64,000 bases of DNA, from NCBI RefSeq assembly GCF_000247815.1, contig NC_021675.1, forward strand, positions 62,956,468 through 63,020,467, in the 5' to 3' direction. Below, one piece after another: positions 63,026 to 64,000 of this stretch (its first letter is position 1; each line of letters begins with the position of its first letter). The stretch comes from Ficedula albicollis. Its lineage: Eukaryota > Chordata > Aves > Passeriformes > Muscicapidae. The notes beneath the pieces were generated by a model, which was given only the letters and a program-made list of their open reading frames with translations, was not told the DNA's origin and did not search any database. The position numbers and the translations under genes were made by a program.

Positions 63026-64000
63026 CAAACACATGTGGTGCAGGTACATCCCTGTTTGCCTCCATACCAGTTGCTACACACACATGTATCTTCCCATCTT
63101 CTGGCAAAATCAGATGACATCATATTGCTTTAAAAGCCATGAGGCACATGCCAGAACAATGAAGAACACATCTCACACAAATTTGAAATCAAGAACTATA
63201 AATGGCAAACATTTATTCAAATTACTCAGCATCACTCTTCAGAAGTAACAGTAATAGTACACTTTTGCCACTCACAATCATATTGAGCATATTATTCTTT
63301 GAAAAAAGGTATCACTTATCCATTCTGTGACATCTCATGCTATATTTAGCAAAACTTATCCAGTCTGTGGACAAGCCATAGGGGCATAGTCACTGCAAGG
63401 CTGACACTGTCAGAGGGCTGAGCAGAATTAAGGATATCATCCATTTCTATACATGGAAAAGCCTGTGTACACAAGGATGGGAGCAGAGACAAGGGCCCTT
63501 CTCCATCATCTGCCCTCATGGGTCCCAAAGACTCCAAATTTCTTTGTAAGACAAAAGCCACAGCATGACAGACATGGGCCAAATCAGCACCAGGCTGACT
63601 CCTCTGACAAGGCTTCCAGCATCTGTGCTAGTGAGGAACAGCCCATGAAATTCCTTGGAGCACTGACCAGCTCCAGACTGAAACAGCAGCACAACAAGCA
63701 GGGACAGCTCTCCTCTGCTCCATGCAAAAGCATCTCCTCTTTCCAACAGGGCACAAACTGCTTCCCACTCAGAGCAGCCAGGAAAGCCCCTTTATCACCA
63801 TGCCTCTCTCACAATGCACAGGAAGGTCAGATTCTCAATTCCATTTGCCTCTGCCTGAGGGAATTAGAGCCCTTTTGGGTAGAAATCCCCTGTGTAGGCT
63901 GCTCAGGAATAAATACAGAGTGATCACCCTGGGGACAGCAGCACTTTGAGTGTCATGTGCACTGTGAGAGCTACAGAAAACCTGGCATGGCAGGGATCAC
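63026..64000. other. Unique DNA, no gene seen
   Basis: Mixed composition to the window edge. A 156-codon plus frame at 63,453-63,923 and overlapping minus frames show no known domain or splice support. Confidence 0.45.

Overview
The window looks like bird nuclear DNA, most likely an intergenic or intronic part of a larger chromosome. The main evidence is at least six fragments of the avian CR1 retrotransposon, on both strands, several ending in the CR1 3' tail (…TTCTATGA…). Two older, heavily decayed CR1-type fragments are also present, and no mammalian-type SINEs were seen. Most of the DNA is AT-rich, with two GC/CpG-rich islands near 20.5-22.1 kb and 54.9-55.5 kb. I found no complete protein-coding gene. 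Nearly all open frames are chance frames, frames through repeats, or frames that begin at a non-ATG codon. The best coding candidate is one possible exon near 0.7 kb: an acceptor-like tract, an ATG, a short signal-peptide-like segment and a consensus 5' splice site.

Layout. 0-9.5 kb: the candidate exon, long featureless AT-rich DNA and one CR1 (4.0-4.5 kb). 9.5-17.1 kb: three groups of local tandem duplications (51-bp; 191-bp with a poly-T; a nested stepwise set at 15.3-17.1 kb) and an enhancer-like block at 12.1-12.4 kb. 20.5-23.6 kb: a CpG-rich segment interrupted by 713 consecutive C, followed by a homogeneous 84-bp minisatellite (16 periods) built from 42-bp hairpin-bearing subunits, then a short-loop G-quadruplex motif and a CR1. 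25.5-28 kb: a CR1 tail and an 870-bp tandem duplication with poly-T at the start of each copy. 30.4-36 kb: two ancient CR1 fragments (one keeps a reverse-transcriptase FADD motif), a possible retroviral zinc-knuckle relic between them, and a TATA-plus-splice-donor arrangement near 34.0 kb. 36-49 kb: a 14-bp homeodomain-type palindrome, two more CR1 copies, and a possible decayed LTR segment. 49.9-51.4 kb: a 104-nt pure pyrimidine tract, a candidate homeodomain/PBX-PREP enhancer, and a second poly-C tract (555 C followed by 22 A). 54.9-56.6 kb: the second CpG-rich region with a CTCF-like site, pentamer microsatellites and an 85-bp duplication. 56.6-64 kb: mostly featureless, with a last CR1 at 62.8 kb.

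The strongest theme is local sequence instability, not a gene system: two very long homopolymers, a minisatellite and about ten independent short tandem duplications in 64 kb. Some of these, especially the poly-C runs and the poly-T-bounded duplications, could be assembly artefacts and need read-level checking. I did not find a convincing undescribed biological system.
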